Shown here: in pieces, positions 1 to 6,095 of the stretch | How the letters are laid out: every line of letters begins with the position of its first letter | Numbering within the stretch: the first letter of the stretch is position 1 | Assembly: GCA_030642645.1 (NCBI GenBank) | Contig: DAOWNJ010000056.1 | Coordinates: 1-6,573, forward strand | Reading direction: 5' to 3' | DNA from: Dehalococcoidia bacterium | GTDB taxonomy: Bacteria > Chloroflexota > Dehalococcoidia > E44-bin15 > DAOWNJ01 | DNA: 6,573 nucleotides | The notes under the pieces: model-generated | Told to the model about the DNA's origin: nothing | What the model saw: only the letters and a program-made list of their open reading frames with translations | Database searches by the model: none | Translations under genes and position numbers: made by a program

Positions 1-1
1 A

Positions 2-136
2 GTGGCAGACATAAAGAAACAGTGGCTTGAGCCGGGGCAAAAACATTTTCTGGTTCGAACCGAGGATGAAAAAACCTTCGAGCTTTGCTACTTTGAAGGG
101 GAGGACAATTGGTCGCTAATCGAGATAGAGGTCTAG
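2..136 (+). CDS. C-terminal end of a small unrecognised protein (5' partial)
   Basis: An open frame enters from the left edge and ends at TAG 134-136, giving 44 residues that begin VADIKKQWLEPGQKHFLVRT and end in WSLIEIEV. The piece is rich in charged and aromatic residues, has no membrane segment or signal, and reads like the end of a small soluble beta-rich domain. I do not recognise the family and assign no function. The GTG at position 2 could in principle be a start, but the frame is open to the edge, so the gene probably begins outside the window. The next gene's longest frame overlaps its last 28 bases, which suggests the two are co-transcribed. That it is coding is supported by the ordinary protein-like composition and the close coupling, not by homology. 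Confidence 0.55.
   Translation: MADIKKQWLEPGQKHFLVRTEDEKTFELCYFEGEDNWSLIEIEV
97..104 (+). promoter_or_regulatory. Shine-Dalgarno-like AGGGGAGG before TTG 109
   Basis: A purine-rich AGGGGAGG sits 4 nt before TTG 109, inside the coding sequence of the preceding small gene. It is the main argument for the long form of the methyltransferase. The bases also encode ordinary residues (EGED) of the upstream protein, so the match may be fortuitous. Confidence 0.4.
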
Positions 137-915
137 CCATAACTAGGCACAATACCTTTATAAATAAGGGTGATATTGCTCTGTTGGAAAGCGAGATAGG
201 CGAGATTATGAGCTTTGACTCCTATTTAAGAAAAAGGCTCTCCGATAGCTCTATAGACGGGCTGAAGGCGTGGGAATATGGGAAGCTGGTCGATTTCATC
301 GGGGATTTTGAAGAGCTAAGGATACTCGATGTTGGGCCCGGGGATAGCACATTCTGCCTCTTCCTGGCAAGGAAGGGGGCAGATGTCACCACCATCGACT
401 ATCCCCAGCCAATGGCACCCGACATCGAGAGCTATCGAAGGAGGTGCCTTGAAAATAATGTGGGGGTGAGCTCGGGAACAATGCTCTATCTCCCATATAA
501 AGATGAATCATTTGACCTTGTTACCTGCATATCAACCATAGAGCATCTGGACACAACGCGGGACTGGAAGTCAATACCATATGATAGATTTATCACTCAC
601 ACCAGGATGGCTCTTGGGGAGATGGCGAGGGTGCTAAAATATGGTGGTTATCTCTATCTCACCACCGATGCCTATGAGCCAGATTTGCAGAAAACGGATA
701 ACTGGTCGTTGGGGGCGATATATGAAGGCATTGGTGCTGCCTACAGCATCTACGACATTGAGGATGTCTTTGTAGATACATTGAAGAAGGCCGGCATGAA
801 CTTTGTAAATGGCTACGACTATGGCCCCGGCCTGGTGATAGATAATCATGAAAGATGTAACTACAGAGGTCGGTTCTTTACCACCTTTTGTATCCTGGCT
901 GAGAAAGGGGGATAG
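109..915 (+). CDS. SAM-dependent class I methyltransferase (Methyltransf_11-like)
   Basis: This is a soluble methyltransferase with a Rossmann-type SAM-binding core. Numbering from TTG 109, motif I is ILDVGPGDSTF (72-82), the acidic residue ending strand beta2 is D97 (TTIDY), motif II is LPYKDESFDLVTCISTIEHL (128-147), and motif III is ARVLKYGGYLYLTTD (173-187). This order is the hallmark of the Methyltransf_11 group. The acceptor substrate cannot be read from sequence. Related proteins act on lipids, quinones, sugars or small metabolites. The start is uncertain: TTG 109 has a strong GGGGAGG ribosome site 4-5 nt upstream but overlaps the preceding gene, whereas TTG 184 and ATG 208 (residue 34) are in frame and would give 243 or 235 aa without harming the fold. 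The stop lies 1 nt before the Lrp/AsnC gene, so the two are probably co-transcribed. The family is secure; the start and substrate are not. Confidence 0.85.
   Translation: MVANRDRGLAITRHNTFINKGDIALLESEIGEIMSFDSYLRKRLSDSSIDGLKAWEYGKLVDFIGDFEELRILDVGPGDSTFCLFLARKGADVTTIDYPQPMAPDIESYRRRCLENNVGVSSGTMLYLPYKDESFDLVTCISTIEHLDTTRDWKSIPYDRFITHTRMALGEMARVLKYGGYLYLTTDAYEPDLQKTDNWSLGAIYEGIGAAYSIYDIEDVFVDTLKKAGMNFVNGYDYGPGLVIDNHERCNYRGRFFTTFCILAEKGG
904..912 (+). promoter_or_regulatory. Ribosome binding site deciding the Lrp/AsnC start
   Basis: AAAGGGGGA ends 4 nt before ATG 917 and overlaps the last codons of the methyltransferase. It favours ATG 917 over the longer in-frame ATG 848, which would overlap the methyltransferase by 68 bases and add 23 residues not typical of the family. 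Confidence 0.65.
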
Positions 916-916
916 A

Positions 917-1396
917 ATGAAAGAGGTCCTGAGGATTCTGGAGAAGGATGCCCGCTCCACACCGGAGCAGATCTCAACCATGACCGGGATGAGCGTTGAG
1001 AAGGTCAGAAAGGCTATCGAGCAGGCTGAGAAAAAGAGGGCCATCGTCAAATACAAGACGATAGTCAACTGGGAGAAAGCGGGTGAGGAGCAGGTCTGGG
1101 CCTTAATCGAGGTTAAGGTAGCCCCACAGAGGGATGTGGGGTTTGACTCGATCGCCGAGAGGATATATCGCTTCCCCGAGGCTCGCTCGGTTTATCTTAT
1201 GTCGGGAACCTATGACCTTGCGGTGATGGTCGTGGGAAAGAGCATGCGTGAGGTGGCTTCATTTGTCTCTGAGAAGCTCGCCCCCCTGGACTCGGTCCAG
1301 GGTACCGTCACCCACTTCCTCCTCAAGAAGTATAAAGAGGATGGAGAGATACTTGAGGGGGAGGAGGGGGTCAAGCGACTCCCGGTTACCCCCTGA
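917..1396 (+). CDS. Lrp/AsnC-family transcriptional regulator
   Basis: This 159-aa DNA-binding regulator has the size of full-length Lrp/AsnC proteins. The N-terminus (about 1-52) is a winged helix-turn-helix: LRILEKDARSTPEQISTMTG, then a recognition helix around MSVEKVRKAIEQAEKK (25-40) and a wing ending near VNWEKAG. Residues about 60-145 form the RAM (AsnC_trans_reg) domain, with the characteristic SGTYDLAVMV strand at 97-106. In this family that domain builds dimers to octamers and senses amino acids at subunit interfaces. The gene starts 1 nt after the methyltransferase stop and ends 12 nt before the aminotransferase ATG, which has its own strong GAGGAGG site. By family precedent and position it probably regulates this operon, in particular the aminotransferase. 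The ligand is unknown. Confidence 0.9.
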   Translation: MKEVLRILEKDARSTPEQISTMTGMSVEKVRKAIEQAEKKRAIVKYKTIVNWEKAGEEQVWALIEVKVAPQRDVGFDSIAERIYRFPEARSVYLMSGTYDLAVMVVGKSMREVASFVSEKLAPLDSVQGTVTHFLLKKYKEDGEILEGEEGVKRLPVTP

Positions 1397-1401
1397 GGAG
1401 G
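1395..1401 (+). promoter_or_regulatory. Strong Shine-Dalgarno GAGGAGG for the aminotransferase
   Basis: GAGGAGG overlaps the TGA stop of the Lrp/AsnC gene (1394-1396) and lies 7 nt before ATG 1409, at ideal spacing. It fixes the aminotransferase start and implies efficient translation from the shared transcript. Confidence 0.8.
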
Positions 1402-1408
1402 TTTTTAA

Positions 1409-2593
1409 ATGTCCGTTATCCCGGTAGTCCGTAATACCACATCTCAGAGGGTCAGGCAAATACCACCATCGGGGATCAGGAAGTTCTTCGACCTCCTTTC
1501 CTCTATAGAGGGCGTGATCTCGTTAGGTGTTGGCGAGCCAGATTTTATAACCCCCTGGCACATCAGGGAGGCGGCGATATACTCCCTCGAGAGGGGGTAT
1601 ACCATGTATACCTCAAACTACGGGCTTCCTGAGCTGAGGGAGGAGCTCGCTCGATACCTGAAGGGCCGCTATGGTCTGAAATACAACCTGGAAAAGGAGC
1701 TTCTCATAACCGTTGGGGTGAGCGAGGGGCTCGATCTGGCAATGAGGGCCATCCTCGACCCAGGGGATGAGGTCATCATCCCTGACCCCAGCTATGTTGC
1801 CTACAGCCCTTGCGTTGTCCTCGCTGGGGGGGTTTCAGTCCTGGTAGCAACGAGCATCGAGAACGACTTCAGGCTCAGTGCATCAGATGTCGAGGCGCGC
1901 ATCACAGAGAGAACAAAGGCGATAATGCTTGGCTACCCCTCAAACCCAACCGGTGCGGTGATGGGGAGGGAGGAGCTCGTCAGGATAGCCGAAGTGGCCA
2001 GGCAATATAATCTCATCGTTATATCAGATGAGATATACAGTCACCTCGTCTACGGGGTGGAGCATGTCTCCTTTGCCTCCCTTCCCGGGATGAAGGCGAG
2101 GACTATTCTCCTGGGCGGCTTCTCAAAGTCCTACGCCATGACCGGATGGAGGGTGGGATATGCTGCAGCAAGGGCGGATATAATCGAGGCGATGATGAAG
2201 ATACACCAGTATACTGCAATGTGCGCCCCGATAATGGGCCAGATGGCAGCCATTGAAGCCATCAGGGGTGGGGAGGATGTGGTTGAGGAGATGGTCGCCG
2301 AGTATGACCACCGCCGCCGCATCATCGTAAAGGGGCTGAACGATATTGGGCTTACCTGCTTTGAACCAAAGGGGGCATTCTATGCCTTCCCCTCAATAAA
2401 GAGCACCATGATGACCTCCGAGGAGTTTGCCCGAAGGCTTCTTATGGAGGAGAGGGTGGCAGTGATCCCAGGCTCTGCCTTTGGGGGGTGTGGGGAGGGG
2501 TATGTTCGTTGCTGCTATGCCACATCTCTACCAGAGATAGAGGAGGCCCTTGAGAGGATAGGGCGATTTGTCAGGAGACATCAAGATATCTAG
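1409..2593 (+). CDS. PLP-dependent class I aminotransferase (aspartate/aromatic/branched-chain type)
   Basis: This 394-aa, full-length fold-type I aminotransferase transfers an amino group between an amino acid and a 2-oxo acid in the cytoplasm. Visible landmarks are the substrate-loop region ISLGVGEPDF (37-46), YTSNYGLPELREELARYL (67-84), PSNPTG (177-182) with PLP-contacting N179, D207 and Y210 in ISDEIYSHL, and the Schiff-base lysine K240 in GGFSKSYAMTGWRVGY. R367 in GYVRCCYA is the expected carboxylate-binding arginine. All key residues are present. The N-terminus (VRQIPPSGIRKFFDL) resembles the archaeal/Chloroflexota-type aspartate aminotransferase-like group. Substrate preference (Asp, aromatic, Ala or branched-chain) cannot be decided from sequence. 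It follows the Lrp/AsnC gene with 12 nt between, and the hydrolase frame overlaps its 3' end by up to 26 nt. Arginine is mostly AGG (19 of 31 by my count), the local norm. Confidence 0.93.
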   Translation: MSVIPVVRNTTSQRVRQIPPSGIRKFFDLLSSIEGVISLGVGEPDFITPWHIREAAIYSLERGYTMYTSNYGLPELREELARYLKGRYGLKYNLEKELLITVGVSEGLDLAMRAILDPGDEVIIPDPSYVAYSPCVVLAGGVSVLVATSIENDFRLSASDVEARITERTKAIMLGYPSNPTGAVMGREELVRIAEVARQYNLIVISDEIYSHLVYGVEHVSFASLPGMKARTILLGGFSKSYAMTGWRVGYAAARADIIEAMMKIHQYTAMCAPIMGQMAAIEAIRGGEDVVEEMVAEYDHRRRIIVKGLNDIGLTCFEPKGAFYAFPSIKSTMMTSEEFARRLLMEERVAVIPGSAFGGCGEGYVRCCYATSLPEIEEALERIGRFVRRHQDI

Positions 2594-3272
2594 CGGTAGC
2601 GTGGATAAGGAGGAGCTCTCGCTCACTATAAACGCCGTAGCCACGAGGGAATTTGCCCCGAATATACTTCAAGTCATCCTTCAGACATCTCGCGGCGATA
2701 TAGAGTGTCTTTTTCACCCCTGCCAGGGTGGGACAGGAGGGGTAATATGGGTATGCGGCTCTCTTGGCGGATATGATGGCCCATCATTCGGCATCTTCTC
2801 CTCGCTCTCAAAGGAGCTGGTCGCAGATGGCATAAGCTCGCTCAGGCTTCACTATCGAGTCCCTGGTAACCTTGAAGAGTGCGCCCTGGATGTCCTGGCG
2901 GGCGTCTCGTTCCTCAAAAGCCTGGGAATAGAGGGGATAGCCCTTGTTGGGCACTCCTTTGGTGGAGCGGTAGTCATCATGGCGGGAGCGTTCAGTCCGG
3001 ATGTAAAGGCAGTGGTGGGTCTCTCAAGTCAGACCTACGGGGCACAGGGGGTAGCAAAAGTGGCACCGAAGCCATTACTTCTGATTCACGGAAAAAGGGA
3101 CCGCAACCTCTCAGTCCAGTGCTCCGAGCTCATCTACGAATGGGCAAAGGAGCCAAAGGAGCTTGTGATATACCAGGACTCGGGGCATTTCCTGAGGGAG
3201 TGCCACCAGGAGCTTCATGACCTATTAAAGAAATGGCTTGTGGAGAGGGTGGGGAGGGGGGATAAAGGCTAG
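2568..3272 (+). CDS. Small alpha/beta hydrolase (dienelactone hydrolase/esterase-like)
   Basis: This 234-aa cytoplasmic serine hydrolase has an alpha/beta fold. The oxyanion-loop region is VCGSLGGYDGP (62-72). The nucleophile elbow GHSFGG (128-133) gives S130. The acid D178 sits in LLLIHGKRDRNLS and the base H207 in YQDSGHFLRE, so the catalytic triad is complete and correctly ordered. RLHYRVPG (93-100) resembles the strand/loop common in DLH and small-lipase relatives. There is no lid domain and no signal peptide. The natural ester or other substrate is unknown. The start is uncertain: TTG 2568 overlaps the aminotransferase by 26 nt and has purine-rich AGAGGATAGGG upstream, while GTG 2601 would remove 11 residues and lacks a good ribosome site. 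It is the last gene of the plus-strand operon, and its overlap points to translational coupling. Confidence 0.88.
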   Translation: MSGDIKISSGSVDKEELSLTINAVATREFAPNILQVILQTSRGDIECLFHPCQGGTGGVIWVCGSLGGYDGPSFGIFSSLSKELVADGISSLRLHYRVPGNLEECALDVLAGVSFLKSLGIEGIALVGHSFGGAVVIMAGAFSPDVKAVVGLSSQTYGAQGVAKVAPKPLLLIHGKRDRNLSVQCSELIYEWAKEPKELVIYQDSGHFLRECHQELHDLLKKWLVERVGRGDKG

Positions 3273-3282
3273 GGGTAGGTAA

Positions 3283-3336
3283 ATGCGAGCAGTTCAAAAG
3301 CGCAAGGTTTCGGACAGAAAGGGGACATTCTTGTAA
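3283..3336 (+). other. Possible 17-codon leader ORF before the nuclease-like gene
   Basis: An ATG at 3283, preceded 3 nt upstream by the purine-rich GGGGTAGG, opens a frame encoding MRAVQKRKVSDRKGTFL. It closes with a TAA (3334-3336) that shares its last base with the next ATG (TAATG). The geometry would suit a translated leader coupled to the downstream gene. The ORF is very short, however, and may be chance; the downstream gene also has its own ribosome site inside it (AAAGGGGA, 3318-3325). Confidence 0.25.
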
Positions 3337-3827
3337 TGGGGAAACAGGGATTAGAAGAGATTGAGAGAAAGCTACGCCAGGAGCTCGATGCTATAGAGCA
3401 AGCGACAAATAATGTCCGCAACGAGCTAGAGCGCCATGCTGACGGTAAGAAGCTCAAGGGTGATGAGATAGTGGGCTGGCTGGGAGAGATTTATGCGAAG
3501 TTGCTGCTCAATGGCACCTTGGTATCAGACGACCTGGACTATGATGTCCAAGCGGGGGACAAGCGAGTGTCTGTGAAGTCACGCAAGGGGTGGGGCCGTC
3601 AATGGAACAGGAGCAGCGCTATCCCACGACTGGAAGGTGAAGGCTGTCCAACACATCTTATGTTTTTGCACTTTAATGATGACTACTCACTTGACATGGT
3701 GTGGCTCTACCCATGGGCTGACCTACTGCGAGGGAACCGCTTCCTTAAACATATTGTAAGAGGCAACTTCAGATCTTTCTTCTTCCTCGTAGATAAAGCC
3801 AAAGATGGCAGTTATGTTTTTTTATAA
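3336..3827 (+). CDS. PD-(D/E)XK nuclease-like protein of unknown role
   Basis: This 163-aa soluble protein starts with a charged, probably coiled helical segment (about 3-34). A restriction-endonuclease-like core follows: LKGDEIVGWLGEIYAKLLL (40-58) with E51, then DYDVQAGDKRVSVKSRKGWG (68-87). D70 and the S79-x-K81 arrangement fit the D-(x)n-(E/Q/S)-x-K core of the PD-(D/E)XK superfamily. The pattern recalls small DUF6998-like proteins, though I cannot verify that assignment. Having Ser where Glu or Gln is usual leaves activity in doubt. The aromatic C-terminal half (WLYPWADLL, FRSFFFLVD) is unassigned. The start is supported by AAAGGGGA about 10 nt before ATG 3336. No methylase or specificity subunit adjoins it, so it is not a visible restriction system. 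Arginine codons are mainly CGN (9 of 13, one AGG), unlike the AGG-rich neighbours, suggesting later acquisition. Confidence 0.65.
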   Translation: MGKQGLEEIERKLRQELDAIEQATNNVRNELERHADGKKLKGDEIVGWLGEIYAKLLLNGTLVSDDLDYDVQAGDKRVSVKSRKGWGRQWNRSSAIPRLEGEGCPTHLMFLHFNDDYSLDMVWLYPWADLLRGNRFLKHIVRGNFRSFFFLVDKAKDGSYVFL

Positions 3828-3910
3828 GAAGCCTCGCTCGCAAGAATAAGAGGCCGACAGCCTGCCGGGTGTCCCATGCGATGCCATTTCTAATTGGTAG
3901 TTTGCCCTCT
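3828..3910 (+). other. Convergent intergenic gap without a clear terminator
   Basis: These 83 bases separate the ends of the nuclease-like gene (plus) and the monophosphatase gene (minus). The only pairing I see is weak: GCCTC near 3832 with GAGGC near 3850 across a ~14-nt loop, and AGGC/GCCT around the next stretch. Neither is followed by a T tract. I find no gene or convincing regulatory site. Confidence 0.5.
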
Positions 3911-4711
3911 TCAGGACTGTGCCCCCACCCGCCTCAAAAAGTCTCCTATAATAGCCTCGTTTGAGGCGATAAGCCCTTTATTTTTTATGGTGGCATCCTC
4001 CCCACCCCACCCGACAACCCTACCACCAGCCTCCCTCACCAGCAGGATTCCACTTGCGATGTCCCAGGGATAGAGGAAGCGGTGAAAATAGAGGTCAACC
4101 CTCCCGCAGGCGGCATAGGCCAGGCCAAGCGCCGCTGAGCCCATAACCCTGAGACCGTAGATATTGGGCCATAACCTTCGAGCTACCCTTAGTATCTCCC
4201 TGCCTTCCTCATCATCATAGCCCATATCATAGCCAATGAAGGAGTCACGGACCCTGGTCTTGGTGGAGATGGAGATTGGCGAGCCGTTGAGGAAGGCACC
4301 CTTCCTCCCTTCAGCCTGGAAAAACTCGTCCCTTAATGGGTCGTAGGTTATGCCAAGCAATATCTCCTCACCCTGAACCAGGGCGATATTGACCGAGAAG
4401 AAGGGGATGCCAAAGGCATAGTTGTTTGTTCCATCGAGGGGGTCAATGACCCAGGTATAGCCTGAATCCCCCTCAATCTCCTCAGATTCCTCGGAGAGGA
4501 TGCCCGAGTCCGGATACTCATCCCTCAGGATGGTGATAATGTCCCTGTCAACAAGGAGGTCTACATCAGTGACGATGTTCCCCCTCCCTTTAAGCTCTAC
4601 CTGCTTATCGGCGTAGAAATGAGACCTCAGGGTCTTGCCAGCCTCCCTCGCAGCATGAGTGACTATCTCAAGGGCACCCCTCCCGCTTCTGGACAGGGGC
4701 AATTCCATCAT
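3911..4711 (-). CDS. Inositol monophosphatase-family phosphatase
   Basis: This 266-aa Mg2+-dependent, Li+-sensitive-type sugar phosphatase has the usual family length. Visible motifs are NIVTDVDLLVDRDI (45-58), the metal ligand E74 in GILSEES (70-76), the signature WVIDPLDGTNNYAFGIPFF (87-105) with D90 and D93, and WDIASGILLVREAGGRV (216-232) with D217. All metal ligands are present, so it should be active. Members dephosphorylate inositol-1-phosphate, fructose-1,6-bisphosphate, NADP or PAP; the sequence alone does not choose between them. Two in-frame ATGs exist: 4711 overlaps the trpS stop as ATGA and 4708 follows as TGATG. Both imply translation coupled to trpS, with GGGAAGATGGGG upstream acting as ribosome site. 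It is the last gene of the mtnA-trpS operon and converges on the nuclease-like gene. Confidence 0.92.
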   Translation of the reverse strand: MMELPLSRSGRGALEIVTHAAREAGKTLRSHFYADKQVELKGRGNIVTDVDLLVDRDIITILRDEYPDSGILSEESEEIEGDSGYTWVIDPLDGTNNYAFGIPFFSVNIALVQGEEILLGITYDPLRDEFFQAEGRKGAFLNGSPISISTKTRVRDSFIGYDMGYDDEEGREILRVARRLWPNIYGLRVMGSAALGLAYAACGRVDLYFHRFLYPWDIASGILLVREAGGRVVGWGGEDATIKNKGLIASNEAIIGDFLRRVGAQS

Positions 4712-5682
4712 ATAAGCCCCATCTTCCCTTTGACCTCTCCAATCGTCTCGCTGGCGATGGTGCTGGCACGGTGAGCCCCTTCAGCGAGGACATCGGCCAC
4801 ATATTTGGGGGTTTCGGCCAGTATCGTGCGCCTCTCCCGGAGGGGGGCAAGTTCAGCATTTATCCCCTCAGCAAGGAGCCTCTTGCAGTCGACACAGCCA
4901 ATGCCAGCATTGCGGCATTCCTCCCCCAGTTCCTCAATCCTATCCGGGTTGAAGAGCTTATGGAGGCTGTAGATATTACACACCTCAGGGTGTCCGGGAT
5001 CGCTTCGGTATATGCGTGATGGGTCTGTAAAGGCGGTCATCACCCTCCTGGAGGTCTCCTCATGCGATGCTGCCAGCTCAATGTGGTTATCCAGGCTCTT
5101 GCTCATCTTATTCACCCCATCAAGCCCAAGGACAAGGGGCGAGTCAGTGAGCTTTGCCTGTGGTTCGGGGAAGGTATCGCCGAATAGATTATTAAACCGC
5201 CTCACGATCTCCCTTGCCAGCTCAAGGTGGGGGAGCTGATCCTCCCCAACGGGGACGATATCTGCCTTATAGAGGATGATGTCTGCGGTCATAAGCACCG
5301 GGTAGCCGACGAGCCCATAGTTTATATTATGGGGCTGCATCCTTGCCTTTTCTTTGAAGGTGGTGACCCTTGTGAGCCAGCCCAAAGGGGTGATCATACT
5401 CAGGAAGGTGTGTAGCTCCATCACCTGGGGGACATGAGACTGGACGAAGAGGATACTCCTTTCGGGATCAAGCCCCGCCGCAAGCCAGTCGAGCATCATC
5501 TCATTGGTGTTCTCCTTGATATTGCCGGTCTCCTCCAGGGTTGTCAGGGCATGGACATCCACAATGCAATAGATGCAATCGTAATCATCCTGGAGGGCAA
5601 CATAGTTCTTGATCGCCCCCAGGTAATTCCCTATGTGCTGCCTCCCTGTTGGTCTGGCTCCGGAAAAGACACGACCCTTCAT
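4708..5682 (-). CDS. trpS: Tryptophanyl-tRNA synthetase with a putative [4Fe-4S] cysteine motif
   Basis: This 324-aa enzyme is full length for bacterial TrpRS. It activates tryptophan with ATP and charges tRNA-Trp in the cytoplasm. The class I signatures are both present: the HIGH-type HIGN at 16-19 in ARPTGRQHIGNYLGA, and KMSKS at 192-196. MTADIILYKADIVPVGEDQ (131-149) is the conserved tryptophan-pocket and dimer region. The C-terminal anticodon-recognition part has C235, C256, C263 and C266, a C-x20-C-x6-C-x2-C pattern. This closely resembles the C-x22-C-x6-C-x2-C [4Fe-4S] site known in Thermotoga maritima TrpRS, so cluster binding near the anticodon-recognition region is a reasonable inference. 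The ATG (5682-5680) overlaps the mtnA TGA by 4 nt, and the TGA (4710-4708) overlaps the monophosphatase start. I see no T-box leader, as expected for an internal operon gene. Confidence 0.96.
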   Translation of the reverse strand: MKGRVFSGARPTGRQHIGNYLGAIKNYVALQDDYDCIYCIVDVHALTTLEETGNIKENTNEMMLDWLAAGLDPERSILFVQSHVPQVMELHTFLSMITPLGWLTRVTTFKEKARMQPHNINYGLVGYPVLMTADIILYKADIVPVGEDQLPHLELAREIVRRFNNLFGDTFPEPQAKLTDSPLVLGLDGVNKMSKSLDNHIELAASHEETSRRVMTAFTDPSRIYRSDPGHPEVCNIYSLHKLFNPDRIEELGEECRNAGIGCVDCKRLLAEGINAELAPLRERRTILAETPKYVADVLAEGAHRASTIASETIGEVKGKMGLI

Positions 5683-6095
5683 CTTCGCTCAATACCCAGG
5701 ATTTTTCTCAGCCCTACCTCGTAGGGCTCTCTCACAATCCCCTTCTCAGTAATTATAGCAGAGATATAGCGGTGTGGCGTTATATCAAAGGCAGGGTTTC
5801 GAACCCCCACCCCCTCAGGTGCAGTCCTCACCCCTTGTATGTGGGTTACCTCGTCTTCGCCTCTTTCCTCGATCGGTATCTCCTCTCCTGAGGGCAGAGA
5901 GAGGTCTATGGTGCTTATGGGTGCGGCAATATAGAAGGGGATATTGTTCTCATGGGCGAGGACGGCGATATTATAGGTGCCGATCTTGTTGGCGAAATCC
6001 CCGTTTGCCGCTATTCTGTCGGCACCAACGATGACGCAGTCTATCTCGCCTCTCGCCAGGAAATAGCCTGTCATGGTGTCGGTGATTGTGACGTT
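5679..6095 (-). CDS. mtnA: Methylthioribose-1-phosphate isomerase, C-terminal half only (cut at junction)
   Basis: MtnA converts 5-methylthioribose-1-phosphate to 5-methylthioribulose-1-phosphate in methionine salvage; relatives act on ribose-1,5-bisphosphate. The fragment carries VIVGADRIAANGD with the catalytic aspartate, then NKIGTY, the AAPISTIDLSLPSGEEIPIEER stretch (written in part), APEGVGVRNPAFDITP and the ending AIITEKGIVREPY, all typical of the family. The usual length is about 340 aa; only ~138 residues are recognisable. The N-terminal half, including the region with the catalytic cysteine, is absent. The frame stays open to ATG 6140 and is then closed by TAG at 6144-6146, but residues encoded by 6096-6140 (MGIFVAAGAAEIPRT) do not look like MtnA and are antisense to another gene's signal peptide. 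The right end is therefore where homology stops, not a real start. The stop overlaps the trpS ATG by 4 nt. Confidence 0.88.
   Translation of the reverse strand, partial: NVTITDTMTGYFLARGEIDCVIVGADRIAANGDFANKIGTYNIAVLAHENNIPFYIAAPISTIDLSLPSGEEIPIEERGEDEVTHIQGVRTAPEGVGVRNPAFDITPHRYISAIITEKGIVREPYEVGLRKILGIERR

Noticed and set aside
159..165. TATAAAT resembling a bacterial -10 box or archaeal TATA box before ATG 208.
   Set aside because: No -35-like hexamer lies 16-18 nt upstream, and the stretch may be coding within the longer methyltransferase frame. The genes around it look like one operon.
848..916. A longer Lrp/AsnC form starting at ATG 848.
   Set aside because: It adds 23 non-family residues and overlaps the methyltransferase by 68 bases, while ATG 917 has a strong ribosome site and gives the normal N-terminus.
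634..1068. A 144-codon minus-strand open frame.
   Set aside because: It lies antisense to the methyltransferase and Lrp/AsnC genes, both with clear family motifs. Its translation has no recognisable domain and it has no convincing ribosome site.
3828..3910. Possible bidirectional terminator between the convergent genes.
   Set aside because: Only 4-5 bp arms with loops up to 14 nt and no U tract on either strand; too weak to call.
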